NCBI GenBank assembly: GCA_963803495.1
Contig: CAWDMP010000002.1
Coordinates: 4,960,001-5,024,000, forward strand
DNA: 64,000 nucleotides
Direction of reading: 5' to 3'
Source of the DNA: Persicitalea sp963803495
GTDB taxonomy: Bacteria > Bacteroidota > Bacteroidia > Cytophagales > Spirosomataceae
Numbering within the stretch: the first letter of the stretch is position 1; every line of letters starts with the position of its first letter. This document shows, piece by piece, positions 1 to 8,337 of this stretch. Under the pieces are notes generated by a model. The model made no database searches and was not told the DNA's origin. It worked only from the letters and a program-made list of their open reading frames with translations. The translations under genes and the position numbers were made by a program.

Positions 1-2
1 AT

Positions 3-104
3 TTTGAGGCGCAGTTCGCCGCTAAGCGGGTGTGGTTGAGTCAAAGTGTGCGGAGATTCCTGGGTCATTTCCTTCAGAAGGTGGGTAATCGAGCGCAAAA
101 TTAA
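3..104 (+). CDS. C-terminal fragment of a protein cut by the window edge
   Basis: An open frame enters from the left edge and stops with TAA at 102-104, giving about 33 residues rich in Arg, Gln and Phe (it ends LQKVGNRAQN). The composition is protein-like and amphipathic, but no family can be named from so short a tail. It could also be a chance open frame. The next gene on the same strand starts about 215 bp later. Confidence 0.35.
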   Translation, partial: FEAQFAAKRVWLSQSVRRFLGHFLQKVGNRAQN

Positions 105-318
105 GATTCTTTTCGGCTAAAATCGCCCGAAAGGTACGAATTCTTATTTTGCGGGGTTGGTGTCGCCCAGAGGGCTCGTGGATAGTGGTCGCTCGGCGGA
201 GCCAAGCGACGGCGCGGCATCTGTCGTTCGTTTCGTTACAGTCTATTTGAATAAATCATTCTTCAATGTCATTTTTTTGTATCTTGAAAAAATTAGGCTT
301 TTTCCGAAAAGATGCGCT

Positions 319-924
319 ATGTCCTCACCCGCCACCACCGACCCCAAGCAGGCCTGCATTGATTATTTCGCTTCATTGTGCCCGTTGAGCGATTTCACCC
401 GGCATTACCTCGCCCAAAAACTCGTATTGCGCGACCTTGCCAAAAACACAATCCTGCTGTCCGGCGACCAAGTAGTGGACAGCCTCTATTACATTCATAA
501 GGGCTTGTTGAGAAATTATTTCGTCACCGAGGACGACAGTGAAACGACCGGATGGTTTGCCGACGAGGGCGAAGCCCTGTATTTCCCGTCCAGCCATCGC
601 CATCAGATTCCCTTGCCGGGTAGTGTGCAACTCCACGAAAAGTCCGCCCTGATTTCGTTGACTTATGACGAACTAAACACGCTCTACGAACTCGACCCCA
701 CCGCTAATGTCCTCGGCAGGCGACTTTCCGAAAACCAAATGCAGTACCTTCTCAAACGGGAACGGCTGTTCCGGGCTCGGAACAGCCAGGAGCGCTATCT
801 CATGTTTCTGGAACTATTTCCTAACCTCGACGGGCGGGTACAGAACCAGCACGTTGCCTCCTACCTCGAACTTTCTCCCGGTACCATCAGCCGCGTTCGC
901 AGTGGCAAAAGGCGGAGAAAATGA
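319..924 (+). CDS. Crp/Fnr-family transcriptional regulator
   Basis: About 201 residues. An N-terminal cyclic-nucleotide-binding-like beta-roll (roughly residues 20-125, with SGDQVVDSLYYIHKGLLR resembling the cNMP-fold core) is followed by a dimerisation helix and a C-terminal helix-turn-helix (NQHVASYLELSPGTISRVR). This is the Bacteroidota Crp-like type, usually of unknown ligand. It lacks the four-cysteine pattern of FNR, so an oxygen-sensing iron-sulfur cluster is unlikely. The frame is open back to 157, but the ATG at 319 begins the conserved family start (MSSPATT), and the upstream translation is Ser/Arg-rich and unlike the family. The protein ends in a basic RSGKRRRK tail. No partner gene is adjacent, so the regulon cannot be guessed. 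Confidence 0.85.
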   Translation: MSSPATTDPKQACIDYFASLCPLSDFTRHYLAQKLVLRDLAKNTILLSGDQVVDSLYYIHKGLLRNYFVTEDDSETTGWFADEGEALYFPSSHRHQIPLPGSVQLHEKSALISLTYDELNTLYELDPTANVLGRRLSENQMQYLLKRERLFRARNSQERYLMFLELFPNLDGRVQNQHVASYLELSPGTISRVRSGKRRRK

Positions 925-1023
925 ACTCTCTAAGCCGGAGAAAATAGTGACATTATTTTCTTGTATAAAATTGGATATTTAGGTAGTTGCGTAGCTATAT
1001 TGCTGATTTACAGTAAGTCAAGC

Positions 1024-1075
1024 TAATCCGCTTTCATTTGGGCAAATGAAAAATTGCTTAAGCGCAAGCGGATTA
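1024..1075. repeat. Branched inverted repeat (possible structured RNA or site)
   Basis: A perfect 10-bp outer stem (TAATCCGCTT at 1024-1033 with AAGCGGATTA at 1066-1075) encloses a perfect 6-bp hairpin (TCATTT, GGGC loop, AAATGA, at 1034-1049) and a second small palindrome GCTTAAGC (1056-1063). The drawing is a three-way junction. It has no U-run, so it is not itself a simple terminator. Confidence 0.55.
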
Positions 1076-1134
1076 TTGCGTTTGGACAAGCGATTGAATT
1101 TAAAACCCGTCATTAATTTGTATCGATCTTAAAG

Positions 1135-1177
1135 AAAAAGGCCCCACATCAGTTTGGCAACGGAGCGTGGGGCTTTT
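1135..1177 (+). terminator. Rho-independent terminator-like hairpin
   Basis: The stem AAGGCCCCAC pairs with GTGGGGCTTTT across an 18-nt loop, with A-rich sequence on the 5' side and TTTT on the 3' side. It could end the crp-like transcript or a small RNA from 925-1135. Confidence 0.6.
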
Positions 1178-1339
1178 GATAACAGTTCAAATATGTATCA
1201 CATCTAAACCGGAACGAATATAAGGGAAAGTAAAATCAAAAGAGCGGTTTGCTCCAAAAAATTTGACGCAAACCGAAGCTTGCCAGCTTAGCAGGCAACT
1301 AATTCTCAACAATATCATTTTGATTAATTTTCTTTTGTG

Positions 1340-2638
1340 ATGAAAAAGTTTTTATGCTTTGTTTGTACTGCGACATTGCTCTTTGCAATGTCGTGCCAGC
1401 GGAACGAAGACGCACTGGAAGTAAGTCCGGTGCAAATATCCGGCGATGCGAAAGTAGTAGTGCCAGCTGTGGACCACTATGGCCAAATCACGGACAAGGA
1501 TATCGATGAGCTGCATGAGAGAGTCAGTGCTTTCTCCGAAGTTTTGAAGAAGATGTACGCCGACGAAAACGTCGTCAGCGAGGTCAACGAATTTATTGGA
1601 ACCGGGTTCTATTCTGACGAAAACATCGTGCTCAAAGACCTGCTCAGTCCTGAAGCCAGTCCCTGGTTTAAGAACGCTCGTTTGAAAACATCCGGCAATT
1701 TCAAAACAGCTTTCCAGACCGAATACACCAAACTTTTGGGCAGTAATCCACGACTCAGAACGGCGCAAGGTGATTTTTCTGATTATTTGGTTGAAAATGG
1801 TGTAGCCATCTATTTTCCGTATTCGGACAAGCACCAGGGCAAAAAATACGATGAAATCACCATCGTGATGCCTCCCAAGGAAGATGTCAACCAAGCTCCC
1901 GGAATCCGCTTGAAAAAATGCGGTAAAGACATCTGCGAGGAGAAAGTAGTAGTTGACGACGCCTACGCTATTCAGCATCCAACCCATATTATTTGCGTGG
2001 GAGGGGCCGATGTCAAGAAAAAGTACACAAACAAATTGAAGGGGTCAAGGACGAATTCAATTAGTACAGTTTTCTTAGGCGCGATCCGTTGTAAGAAGCA
2101 GTATGACGCACTTGTGAGTTTTACAGGGAATGGAAACGGATCTGAAATAAAAGTGTTCAGAGGCAGCGGGTACTTGTCGTACGATCCAAATGGACAGATA
2201 ACGAATATTACAGGTGACTTGATTTCTATTGACATTTCTAGATCTGATATAAGCTCTTGTAATCCAATAAATATAAATGCGATTTGGGACCTTGACTGGG
2301 AGGTTGATAACAAGGAACAGGTTTTTGGAATATACGAAGAGGATACCAAAGGTGAGGCCACTTTTACTGGCTCAGTAAACACCACATTAAGCGTTGGAGG
2401 GCAGAAACAGAACGGCTCTTTGGGATATAGTATCAAAGTACAAACCCAGGACGAAATAATAAGAAACTGGAAGATTTCAAGAAATGCTTTTTACATAGCG
2501 AATCCGAATAGTCAGGGGCATGGTACTTATTACCAAGTTGGTAATTTGACTGGCGGACCTTGGGCATCTTGGGATGGTCAAGTAGTTGGATGTAATGGAG
2601 CAAATGTTTCCTTTGTCCTTCCTACTGTCACGCAATAA
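1340..2638 (+). CDS. Large secreted lipoprotein of unknown function
   Basis: 432 residues. MKKFLCFVCTATLLFAMSCQ is a type II signal peptide with lipobox AMSC, so the mature protein should be lipid-anchored. A GTG one codon upstream (1337) is an alternative start; the ATG is preferred. The N-terminal half is charged and helical. The C-terminal half is beta-rich and contains scattered cysteines (KKCGKDIC, IICVGG, IRCKKQ, VVGCNGAN) that could form disulfides. No known domain is recognised. From about 2000 onward the DNA is clearly more AT-rich than the 5' half and than the neighbours, which suggests that the C-terminal domain has a different history. It heads a run of exported-protein genes on the same strand. 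Confidence 0.8.
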   Translation: MKKFLCFVCTATLLFAMSCQRNEDALEVSPVQISGDAKVVVPAVDHYGQITDKDIDELHERVSAFSEVLKKMYADENVVSEVNEFIGTGFYSDENIVLKDLLSPEASPWFKNARLKTSGNFKTAFQTEYTKLLGSNPRLRTAQGDFSDYLVENGVAIYFPYSDKHQGKKYDEITIVMPPKEDVNQAPGIRLKKCGKDICEEKVVVDDAYAIQHPTHIICVGGADVKKKYTNKLKGSRTNSISTVFLGAIRCKKQYDALVSFTGNGNGSEIKVFRGSGYLSYDPNGQITNITGDLISIDISRSDISSCNPININAIWDLDWEVDNKEQVFGIYEEDTKGEATFTGSVNTTLSVGGQKQNGSLGYSIKVQTQDEIIRNWKISRNAFYIANPNSQGHGTYYQVGNLTGGPWASWDGQVVGCNGANVSFVLPTVTQ

Positions 2639-2702
2639 TCACCGTTGAAGAGTGGCCAAAGCGACAATGCTCTGGCCACTCTTTTTATTAGTCAGGATTT
2701 TT

Positions 2703-3272
2703 ATGAAAAATTTACTGTGTATTATTTTAATGATCTTCGTTTTTGCTGTGTCAAGCGTAGCCCAACGTGCTAATAGCAATCGAATCGGCCTAGGTGTCAG
2801 TTCGTTACCGCTCGATGCGCCCGATGATTTGACATTTATGCCCAAGCTTTCCTTCCAGCATCAGTTCCAGAGAAGGCTGTTCGTTTCGGCAGATGTAGGG
2901 TACCTGCATTATAAGGGCGTGGATAACACTTTTCACCAAGTGCCTGAACTCAGGAAACGTTTTACTGTCGATCTGGCCGCCCGATATTCGTTACTCAAAT
3001 TTGGGGGAAGTCATTTGGGCATTGCTGCCGGGCCTTCGCTCTGGCGCGTAGACGATCAAGTGACCAAAAGACTAAGCTTTGTGGGAACCGAAGTAACCAG
3101 TTATGAGTTGCAACATAACCAATATTGGAGCTTGGGAACTAATTTGAGCTTACAACTCGATGTCAGGCTATCCAAAAAACTTTCGGTGATGGGGAATGTC
3201 CAGTTCGTCAAACTCGCCAAGGCAGATTTGGCGTCGCTGCTGGGCTTATATGCCTATTACAAAATAAAATAA
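2703..3272 (+). CDS. Small outer-membrane beta-barrel protein
   Basis: About 189 residues from ATG 2703, chosen because MKNLLCIILMIFVFAVSSVAQ is a clean Sec signal peptide ending in AxA-Q. The frame is open upstream to 2652, but that extension would bury the signal. The mature part alternates hydrophobic and polar residues with aromatic ends (FVSADVGYLHY, YWSLGTNLSLQLDVRLS), as expected for an eight-stranded Bacteroidota barrel. It ends 4 bp before the next barrel gene, so the two are probably co-transcribed. Its substrate or role is unknown. Confidence 0.75.
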   Translation: MKNLLCIILMIFVFAVSSVAQRANSNRIGLGVSSLPLDAPDDLTFMPKLSFQHQFQRRLFVSADVGYLHYKGVDNTFHQVPELRKRFTVDLAARYSLLKFGGSHLGIAAGPSLWRVDDQVTKRLSFVGTEVTSYELQHNQYWSLGTNLSLQLDVRLSKKLSVMGNVQFVKLAKADLASLLGLYAYYKIK

Positions 3273-3276
3273 TAGT

Positions 3277-3885
3277 GTGAAAAACAAACTCATCCTAGCT
3301 ATTGGCGCCAGCCTGCTCTGCTGCTCCGTCCTGCAAGCTCAAAACCCAGGTTTTGGTAGTGAAGTAAGCATCGACGTAAACTACATAGACCTCGGCAACA
3401 CCCCGGAGTCGGGATCGGGTTACGGCATTGCTTACCGCAGGAACCTGATCGGCAGCCGCTTTGCGGTGGGTGCCCGGCTCGGCCGCGCGAGCGCGCCGGG
3501 GGTGAACGACAGCGTGAGTGGCAAGTTCTTTTCGTACGGCAAACGGTCGCAGCGCACTACCATCGACCTGACGGTCTCTTACGATTTTCTGAAAAGCGAG
3601 CGGCACGCGCTCCGCTTAGGTGTGGGCCCATCGATTTGGTCGCGCAAGGACGATCGGCCGCTGGGTATACATCTGTTTTTCGAAGGTTTGGAAGCACCGA
3701 AACTAGTCGATGTCGAGTTTTTGCGGCGAGACGAGATCGAGGAAAACTTCGGTTATCACCTGACGGGCGAGTACAGCTACTCCTTCACGCCCCGCATCCT
3801 GGCGAAAGCCAATGTGGGTTTCGCCCAGTTTAAAGCCACCGGCTTCAACCCAATGGCGGGAATTGGCATAGGCTATCGTTTTTAG
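3277..3885 (+). CDS. Small outer-membrane beta-barrel protein
   Basis: 202 residues with a GTG start immediately after the previous gene. Signal peptide MKNKLILAIGASLLCCSVLQA is followed by alternating-strand sequence (FAVGARLGRAS, TIDLTVSYDFL, HALRLGVGPSIW) and a final aromatic residue in GIGIGYRF, the usual C-terminal signal of outer-membrane barrels. It is related in design to the gene before it and to the barrel at 4710, which suggests a small local family. Its DNA is GC-rich compared with the preceding gene. Confidence 0.75.
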   Translation: MKNKLILAIGASLLCCSVLQAQNPGFGSEVSIDVNYIDLGNTPESGSGYGIAYRRNLIGSRFAVGARLGRASAPGVNDSVSGKFFSYGKRSQRTTIDLTVSYDFLKSERHALRLGVGPSIWSRKDDRPLGIHLFFEGLEAPKLVDVEFLRRDEIEENFGYHLTGEYSYSFTPRILAKANVGFAQFKATGFNPMAGIGIGYRF

Positions 3886-3967
3886 AAAAAAGCGAACCTG
3901 TGGGGCGTCGGGCAGATTAGTAAATCTTCTCAAAACAAACTCAATCAACTTAAATCTCAATCAAATC

Positions 3968-4429
3968 ATGAAAAAGATCGCAACGATTCTGGTGGCAAGC
4001 CTCTTCTTCTTCTCCTGTGAAGAAGGCGATTACGACAAAAAGTCTAAGGAAGTAGCAGGCGTATGGAGCATCCAAAAGGTAAGCTACCTCGACGGTGGGA
4101 AGGTGCAAGTCAAAGAGGGAGACTTGGGAAAGATAGTCTTCGGTGAAACTACTTTCGGGAACACGGAGTACACTCGGCAGGAAGGGGTTCAAATCATCGA
4201 CGGCAAGGAGTTCAAATTTGAACTGTCATTCAGCTTCTCGAGCAACGCCGTCGATATCATGTATCTGAGGGACGTGAAAAAGGAATTGCCTAACGAAGCG
4301 ATAGGCCGTGCTCAGGTCTACAATATCGATCAAAAAGAATCCAACAGGATGGAATTACAAGCCGACGCGGAGGAAGACCTCGCCACTGGAGAGGTACGGC
4401 GGGATGTAAAGTATGTCCTGGTTCGCTAA
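3968..4429 (+). CDS. Lipocalin-like lipoprotein
   Basis: 153 residues. MKKIATILVASLFFFSCEEG is a lipoprotein signal with Cys as the first mature residue. The sequence after it (VAGVWSIQKVSYLDGG) is the typical start of the Bacteroidota lipocalin-like domain, in which a G-x-W motif opens an antiparallel barrel. It is probably anchored to the inner leaflet of the outer membrane or exposed at the surface. No ligand can be inferred. It follows two barrel genes and precedes another. Confidence 0.7.
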   Translation: MKKIATILVASLFFFSCEEGDYDKKSKEVAGVWSIQKVSYLDGGKVQVKEGDLGKIVFGETTFGNTEYTRQEGVQIIDGKEFKFELSFSFSSNAVDIMYLRDVKKELPNEAIGRAQVYNIDQKESNRMELQADAEEDLATGEVRRDVKYVLVR

Positions 4430-4476
4430 TTAAGTGCAGTCTAACGCTTCAAACCGACTCTCTGGAACATACTACC

Positions 4477-4584
4477 ATGGAAAGCAAACTTATTACAATC
4501 GTCTGTCTGAGCCTATGCTGCGGGCAGGATATGGCATCCTGGCCATGGTCTGAATGGGTCGCCCGGAACGTAATTTGGCACTAA
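4477..4584 (+). CDS. Very short ORF, possible remnant of a signal-peptide gene
   Basis: A 35-codon ORF begins MESKLITIVCLSLCCGQD, like the start of an exported protein, and then turns into Trp-rich sequence (SWPWSEWVARNVIW) and stops. It sits between a lipoprotein gene and a barrel gene. It may be a degraded copy of a neighbouring secreted-protein gene, or chance. Confidence 0.25.
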   Translation: MESKLITIVCLSLCCGQDMASWPWSEWVARNVIWH

Positions 4585-4674
4585 CCCCAACCTCAATTTA
4601 TAAGCATCATCAGTAATTTATGGCCAACCAAAAATATTTATTAAAACGTAAGAAAATATTTCAGAAAACAGCAA

Positions 4675-4682
4675 TAAATTTG
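4675..4682 (+). promoter_or_regulatory. Bacteroidota -7 box (TAAATTTG)
   Basis: An exact match to TAnnTTTG lies 27 bp before the ATG at 4710, in AT-rich DNA. No clear -33 TTTG is present at the usual distance. Confidence 0.4.
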
Positions 4683-4709
4683 CCCTAAAATGCTAACTAA
4701 ACGAAGATT

Positions 4710-5291
4710 ATGAAACGATTCAAAGTACTCACTTCCACAGTCGTGATTTTTCTGCTGGGCTGCTGCTCGCTTCACGCACAGAATGGCCGATTCGACATTG
4801 TTTTGGGCGGCGGTTATTATTCAACCCCGTCGATGAGACCAATAACGGGCGGCGGAGTTTTTAACGGCGAATTCGAGTACCACCACAAGAAGCGGTGGGC
4901 TTTCGCTGCCGGTATTCTCACTACGCAGTACTTCTATCGTATGGAAGGTTCTTCCACCTCTACACTTGGCGGTATTCCAATAAACAGGGCCACCGAACTG
5001 CAAAGCAACTTTCAGGTAAAATACAAACTACTAAATATCGATCGATCTACCGTTCAAATAGGAGCAGGAGCCGGGTTGATCACTATGGGAAGAAACGTAG
5101 AAGTCAGAACCCCGACTTCGGGCTCAAACTACCATGTGTCGAATACCGATTTGGGTTTTCCGATTACATTGGAGGCCTACACAAAGGTTACAGACCATTT
5201 TTTGGTAGGGGCGAAGCTGGGTACCTTTATTTTTCCCGATTATCCTATTATAGGAAACAATGCCAGTTTTCAGCTCAGATATCGTCTTTGA
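4710..5291 (+). CDS. Small outer-membrane beta-barrel protein
   Basis: 193 residues. Signal peptide MKRFKVLTSTVVIFLLGCCS...HAQ is followed by strand-like segments (RFDIVLGGGYYST, RWAFAAGILTTQYFY, FQVKYKLLNID, VQIGAGAGLITMG) and a C-terminal SFQLRYRL, which is barrel-like. It probably has its own promoter (box at 4675). Function unknown. It is the last of the exported-protein run at the left of the window. Confidence 0.75.
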   Translation: MKRFKVLTSTVVIFLLGCCSLHAQNGRFDIVLGGGYYSTPSMRPITGGGVFNGEFEYHHKKRWAFAAGILTTQYFYRMEGSSTSTLGGIPINRATELQSNFQVKYKLLNIDRSTVQIGAGAGLITMGRNVEVRTPTSGSNYHVSNTDLGFPITLEAYTKVTDHFLVGAKLGTFIFPDYPIIGNNASFQLRYRL

Positions 5292-5387
5292 CAGGTATCA
5301 ATATCAAGTAGTAGGAATCGAACTCCTCGTTATACAGAGATTCATTTCAAGAGAAAGCCGGGCCAAAATGGTCCGGCTTTTCCAGTA

Positions 5388-6245
5388 TTACCTCACTTGC
5401 GGCCCACTGTCCGAGGATTCCGTCCCCACCGGTACCCGGTACTTCTGAAAAGGTACCTTCAACAGATTCCCCAGCTGCCCGTTCTCGTGTGCTTCCATGT
5501 GGGTGTCGATGCCGTAGACCAGATTTTTACCTTTCTCCCGCGCAAATGTGCCGAACAGGCGATCCCAGACTGAGAAAATATTACCGTAGTTGGTATCGGT
5601 GTAGGGCTGCACGTAATGATGGTGCACGTGGTGCATGTTGGGCGTCACGATCAGCCAGCTCAGTACCTTATCTACCCGCTCGGGCAGTTCGATGTTGGCG
5701 TGGTTGAACTGCGACAGCGCCACCGACAGCGCCTGGTACAAAAACACCAGCCACATCGGGGCACCCGCCAGTACTACGGCCGCTACCGTGAACACAAACC
5801 GAAACACGCTCTCGCCGGGATGGTGGCGGTTGGCGGTGGTGGTGTCCACGTGGGTGTCGGTATGGTGGACGAGATGGAACCGCCACATCCACTTCACTTT
5901 GTGCTCGGTCCAGTGGACGAAGTAGGCTCCCACCAAATCGAGCAATAGCATCCCGGTCAACGCAAAAAGCCAGAGCGGCATTTCGGGTAGCCATTGCAGG
6001 ACGCCGAACTGCTGCGCCACGGCCCAGTCGCTGGACTTGACCAGCACGAAGGCCATCGCAAAATTGATGATGATCGTGGTGAGGGTAAAAAAGAAGTTGA
6101 GCCCCGCGTGCCGCCATTTATTATAAGAAAACCGGAATAGCGGTAGCGCACCCTCGATCAGCCAGAAAAGCGTTATGCCGCCCACTAAGATGGCGCTGCG
6201 GTGGGCGGATGGGATATGCGCGAAGTAGTCGGCTAAGGCTTGCAT
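5388..6245 (-). CDS. Sterol desaturase / fatty acid hydroxylase family protein
   Basis: 285 residues, an integral membrane di-iron oxygenase. It has about five hydrophobic segments and the family's three histidine clusters in order: HWTEH (HxxxH), HLVHHTD (HxxHH) and NMHHVHHH (HxxHH), plus DRLFGTF near the end, which is typical of the superfamily. Members hydroxylate or desaturate lipid chains or sterols using O2; the substrate here is unknown. The gene faces the barrel gene at 4710-5291 tail to tail. No partner gene is obvious. Confidence 0.88.
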   Translation of the reverse strand: MQALADYFAHIPSAHRSAILVGGITLFWLIEGALPLFRFSYNKWRHAGLNFFFTLTTIIINFAMAFVLVKSSDWAVAQQFGVLQWLPEMPLWLFALTGMLLLDLVGAYFVHWTEHKVKWMWRFHLVHHTDTHVDTTTANRHHPGESVFRFVFTVAAVVLAGAPMWLVFLYQALSVALSQFNHANIELPERVDKVLSWLIVTPNMHHVHHHYVQPYTDTNYGNIFSVWDRLFGTFAREKGKNLVYGIDTHMEAHENGQLGNLLKVPFQKYRVPVGTESSDSGPQVR

Positions 6246-6321
6246 AATGCTAAATCCAGTGGTCCTGACTAATAAATAATTGCTGGCAATGAATTAATTA
6301 CGAACTTAATAATTTACAATT

Positions 6322-6358
6322 TAACAACCTAACAACCTAACAACCTAACAACCTAACC
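6322..6358. repeat. Tandem 8-bp repeat (TAACAACC, four units)
   Basis: Four perfect copies of TAACAACC and a partial fifth lie directly after the SDR stop codon. This belongs with the other short-period arrays in the window (compare 49849-49956). Confidence 0.85.
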
Positions 6359-7132
6359 TCAAATTGTCGTCCCGCCGTCGGCCGTGTAGATGCCCCCGGT
6401 ACAATAGCCCGCGGCGGACGAGGCCAGGAAAAGGGCTAGCCCGGCGATTTCGTCCACGGTGCCCATGCGGGCGACGGGCAGTCGCTTCGTGAAGCGTTCC
6501 AGCGTTTTTTCGTCTTGCCAAAGCGCCTGGCTGAACTTGGTCTTGATCAGGCCCGGACAAATGGCGTTGACCCGAATGCCGTCGCTACCCAATTCTTTGG
6601 CGTGTACCTTGGTGAGCATGTTGAGCGCCGCTTTGCTGACGCTGTACATCCCTAGGCCGGGATCGGGCGTCAGACCCGCGATGCTGCTGATGTTGATGAT
6701 GCTACCGCCGCCGCGCGCCTTCATGCTGGTGTGCACGAGCCGCGTCAGTTCGGCGGGTGCCTGCACGTTGATCTGCATGATTTTGTCAAAAGCGCTGGCC
6801 GGAAACTCAAGCGTCGGACCGTAATGCGGATTGGCCGCCGCGTTGTTGACCAGGATGTCCACGCCGCCGTAGGTTTCGATAGTCTTGGTCACCAGATTTT
6901 CCAATTGGGCAAAATCGCCGACATGCGCCGCGATGGCGGTCACTTCCAGGCGCCTTGCGTCCGCATCTCATCGGCCAGCGTGTCAAGGTCGTCTTGTTTG
7001 CGGCTGCTGATGACTACCTTCGCTCCGGCGTCGGCCAGGAGAGCGGGCGATGGCCTCACCGATGCCTTTGCTGGCCCCGGTTACGATGGCTACCTTGCCA
7101 TTCAATCCAAAATGTTCTTGTAGAAGCGCCAT
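6359..7132 (-). pseudogene. SDR-family oxidoreductase with two compensating frameshifts
   Basis: The ATG at 7132 begins MALLQEHFGLNGKVAIVTG, an SDR start with the TGASKGIG dinucleotide-binding motif. The frame is lost by one extra base near 7043-7047 and regained by one missing base near 6950-6954. After correction it encodes 257 residues, the normal SDR length. The second part holds NNAAANP, the catalytic Ser of INISSIAG, and YSVSK (YxxxK), so the catalytic set is complete. It resembles glucose/3-oxoacyl-type SDRs; the substrate is unknown. As written, translation from the ATG stops after about 50 codons. Because the two indels cancel and the coding sequence is otherwise clean, sequence error is more likely than true decay. 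Confidence 0.8.
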
Positions 7133-7203
7133 AGGTGGGTGTTAGGTTATCGAGAATTAGGTTTTTTGACAGGGCCAAATTTAACGAAGATAAAATTGAA
7201 TCG

Positions 7204-7758
7204 ATGATGGAGCTTAAAACCGAGCGGTTACTAATGCTGGAGATGACTTGGGACGACGTGCCGCTGATTCATCAACTGCATTGTGTGGAGGCAGTCGCGG
7301 CTTTCAATACCATCGGCGTCCCGAAGCACCAGGGCGATACGCTTGCCGTGATGCTTTCGGCGCTGGAAGATGCCGACCAGGTACCCCGGACAAACTACGG
7401 CTGGGTACTGCGTCGTGCGGAGGACGGTGTTTTCATCGGCGAAGCCGGAATGGATCTCTCCAACGACCGCTTCGCGCGGGCCGAGCTGCACTACAACCTG
7501 CTGCCTGAATTCTGGAACCTGGGTTACGGGACCGAGGTAGTGAAGGGGATGCTTGAGTTCGGTTTTCAGAAATTGAAACTACACCGCATTGAGGCGGGCG
7601 TCGCCACCGAAAATGCGCGTTCGATGCGGGTACTGGAAAAGGCGGGATTGATTTGTGAGGGAATCCGCCGTAAAATTCTGCCCATCCGCGGCGAGTGGAA
7701 GGATAATTATCATTACGCGATCTTGGAGGAGGATTTTTTGCGGGGTAAAGGGGCGTAG
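7204..7758 (+). CDS. GNAT-family N-acetyltransferase (RimJ/RimL type)
   Basis: About 184 residues. The start MMELKTERLLMLEMTWDD is typical of the RimJ/RimL-like group; the second ATG at 7207 is equally possible. The acetyl-CoA-binding region is LLPEFWNLGYGTEVVKGML, followed by the conserved HRIEAGVATENARSMRVLEK stretch. Such enzymes acetylate protein N-termini or small amines; the substrate is not predictable. It is divergent from the SDR gene and is closed by a strong terminator at 7816. Confidence 0.85.
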   Translation: MMELKTERLLMLEMTWDDVPLIHQLHCVEAVAAFNTIGVPKHQGDTLAVMLSALEDADQVPRTNYGWVLRRAEDGVFIGEAGMDLSNDRFARAELHYNLLPEFWNLGYGTEVVKGMLEFGFQKLKLHRIEAGVATENARSMRVLEKAGLICEGIRRKILPIRGEWKDNYHYAILEEDFLRGKGA

Positions 7759-7815
7759 TACTGAGGGTTCGATTTATTCACAATAGATACGCGCGAAATT
7801 GATGGCGAAATAAAC

Positions 7816-7860
7816 AAAAAAGCCGGGAGACTTTCGCTCTGAAAGTCTCCCGGCTTTTTT
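7816..7860. terminator. Bidirectional terminator
   Basis: A near-perfect 20-bp stem (AAAAAAGCCGGGAGACTTTC with its complement) surrounds a GCTCT loop, with an A-run on one side and a T-run on the other. It serves the convergent GNAT gene and the gene at 7873-8337. Confidence 0.9.
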
Positions 7861-7872
7861 GATAAGCTTTGG

Positions 7873-8337
7873 CTATTCGTCCTGTGCTTTTGGCTTGCGG
7901 CCGGGCTTCTTGGTTTTGGGGGTCGGGGTGTTGAGCTTCAACTCAAAACCCGTCACATCGCCGTCGAAATTGAACGGATTGATGTCGAAGGTGTATTTGT
8001 TGTTCTGAAAATCGAGACCATTCTTCTCCAAAATCACGCCCAGGGCGATGAAGTTGTTGCGGCCGCTGTTTTTCATTTCAAAAGTACCTTCCTGATCGTC
8101 GGAAGCGGGTACGATGTAGAGTGATTTGAGCTTGCGCTTGTTCTGTTGCATACCCACCATGAACGTGGCATTTTCGGATTCGATTCCGACTTCGTCGGCC
8201 GATTTTTGGGGGATAATTACCTTACCCGTACCGGTAATGTACCCGGTGGTGGCGTCGTTACTTTCGGCTTTGGACCTTGGTTTGCGTGTGGCTTTGTTTT
8301 CTTTGGGACTAAAAAAGCGGATGTCTTCCAGATTCAT
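7873..8337 (-). CDS. Conserved hypothetical protein with basic tail
   Basis: 154 residues from ATG 8337, chosen because MNLEDIRFFSPKE reads as the natural start; the frame is open back to 8379. The protein is hydrophilic, with no signal or membrane segment. It has a Lys/Arg-rich N-terminal segment (ATRKPRSKAES), a central beta-rich domain (GKVIIPQKSADEVG) and a C-terminal KTKKPGRKPKAQDE tail resembling an AT-hook. A DNA- or nucleoid-associated role is possible but unproven. It stands alone between a terminator and the dnaJ-like gene. Confidence 0.6.
   Translation of the reverse strand: MNLEDIRFFSPKENKATRKPRSKAESNDATTGYITGTGKVIIPQKSADEVGIESENATFMVGMQQNKRKLKSLYIVPASDDQEGTFEMKNSGRNNFIALGVILEKNGLDFQNNKYTFDINPFNFDGDVTGFELKLNTPTPKTKKPGRKPKAQDE

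Larger units (their letters stand above)
925..1339. other. Non-coding region with a structured element and a terminator
   Basis: No convincing ORF lies between the Crp-like gene and the lipoprotein gene. The region holds a cruciform-like inverted repeat at 1024-1075 and a terminator-type hairpin at 1135-1177, both listed separately. Together they could be the body and 3' end of a small RNA, but no matching promoter box was found, so this is only a possibility. Confidence 0.5.
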
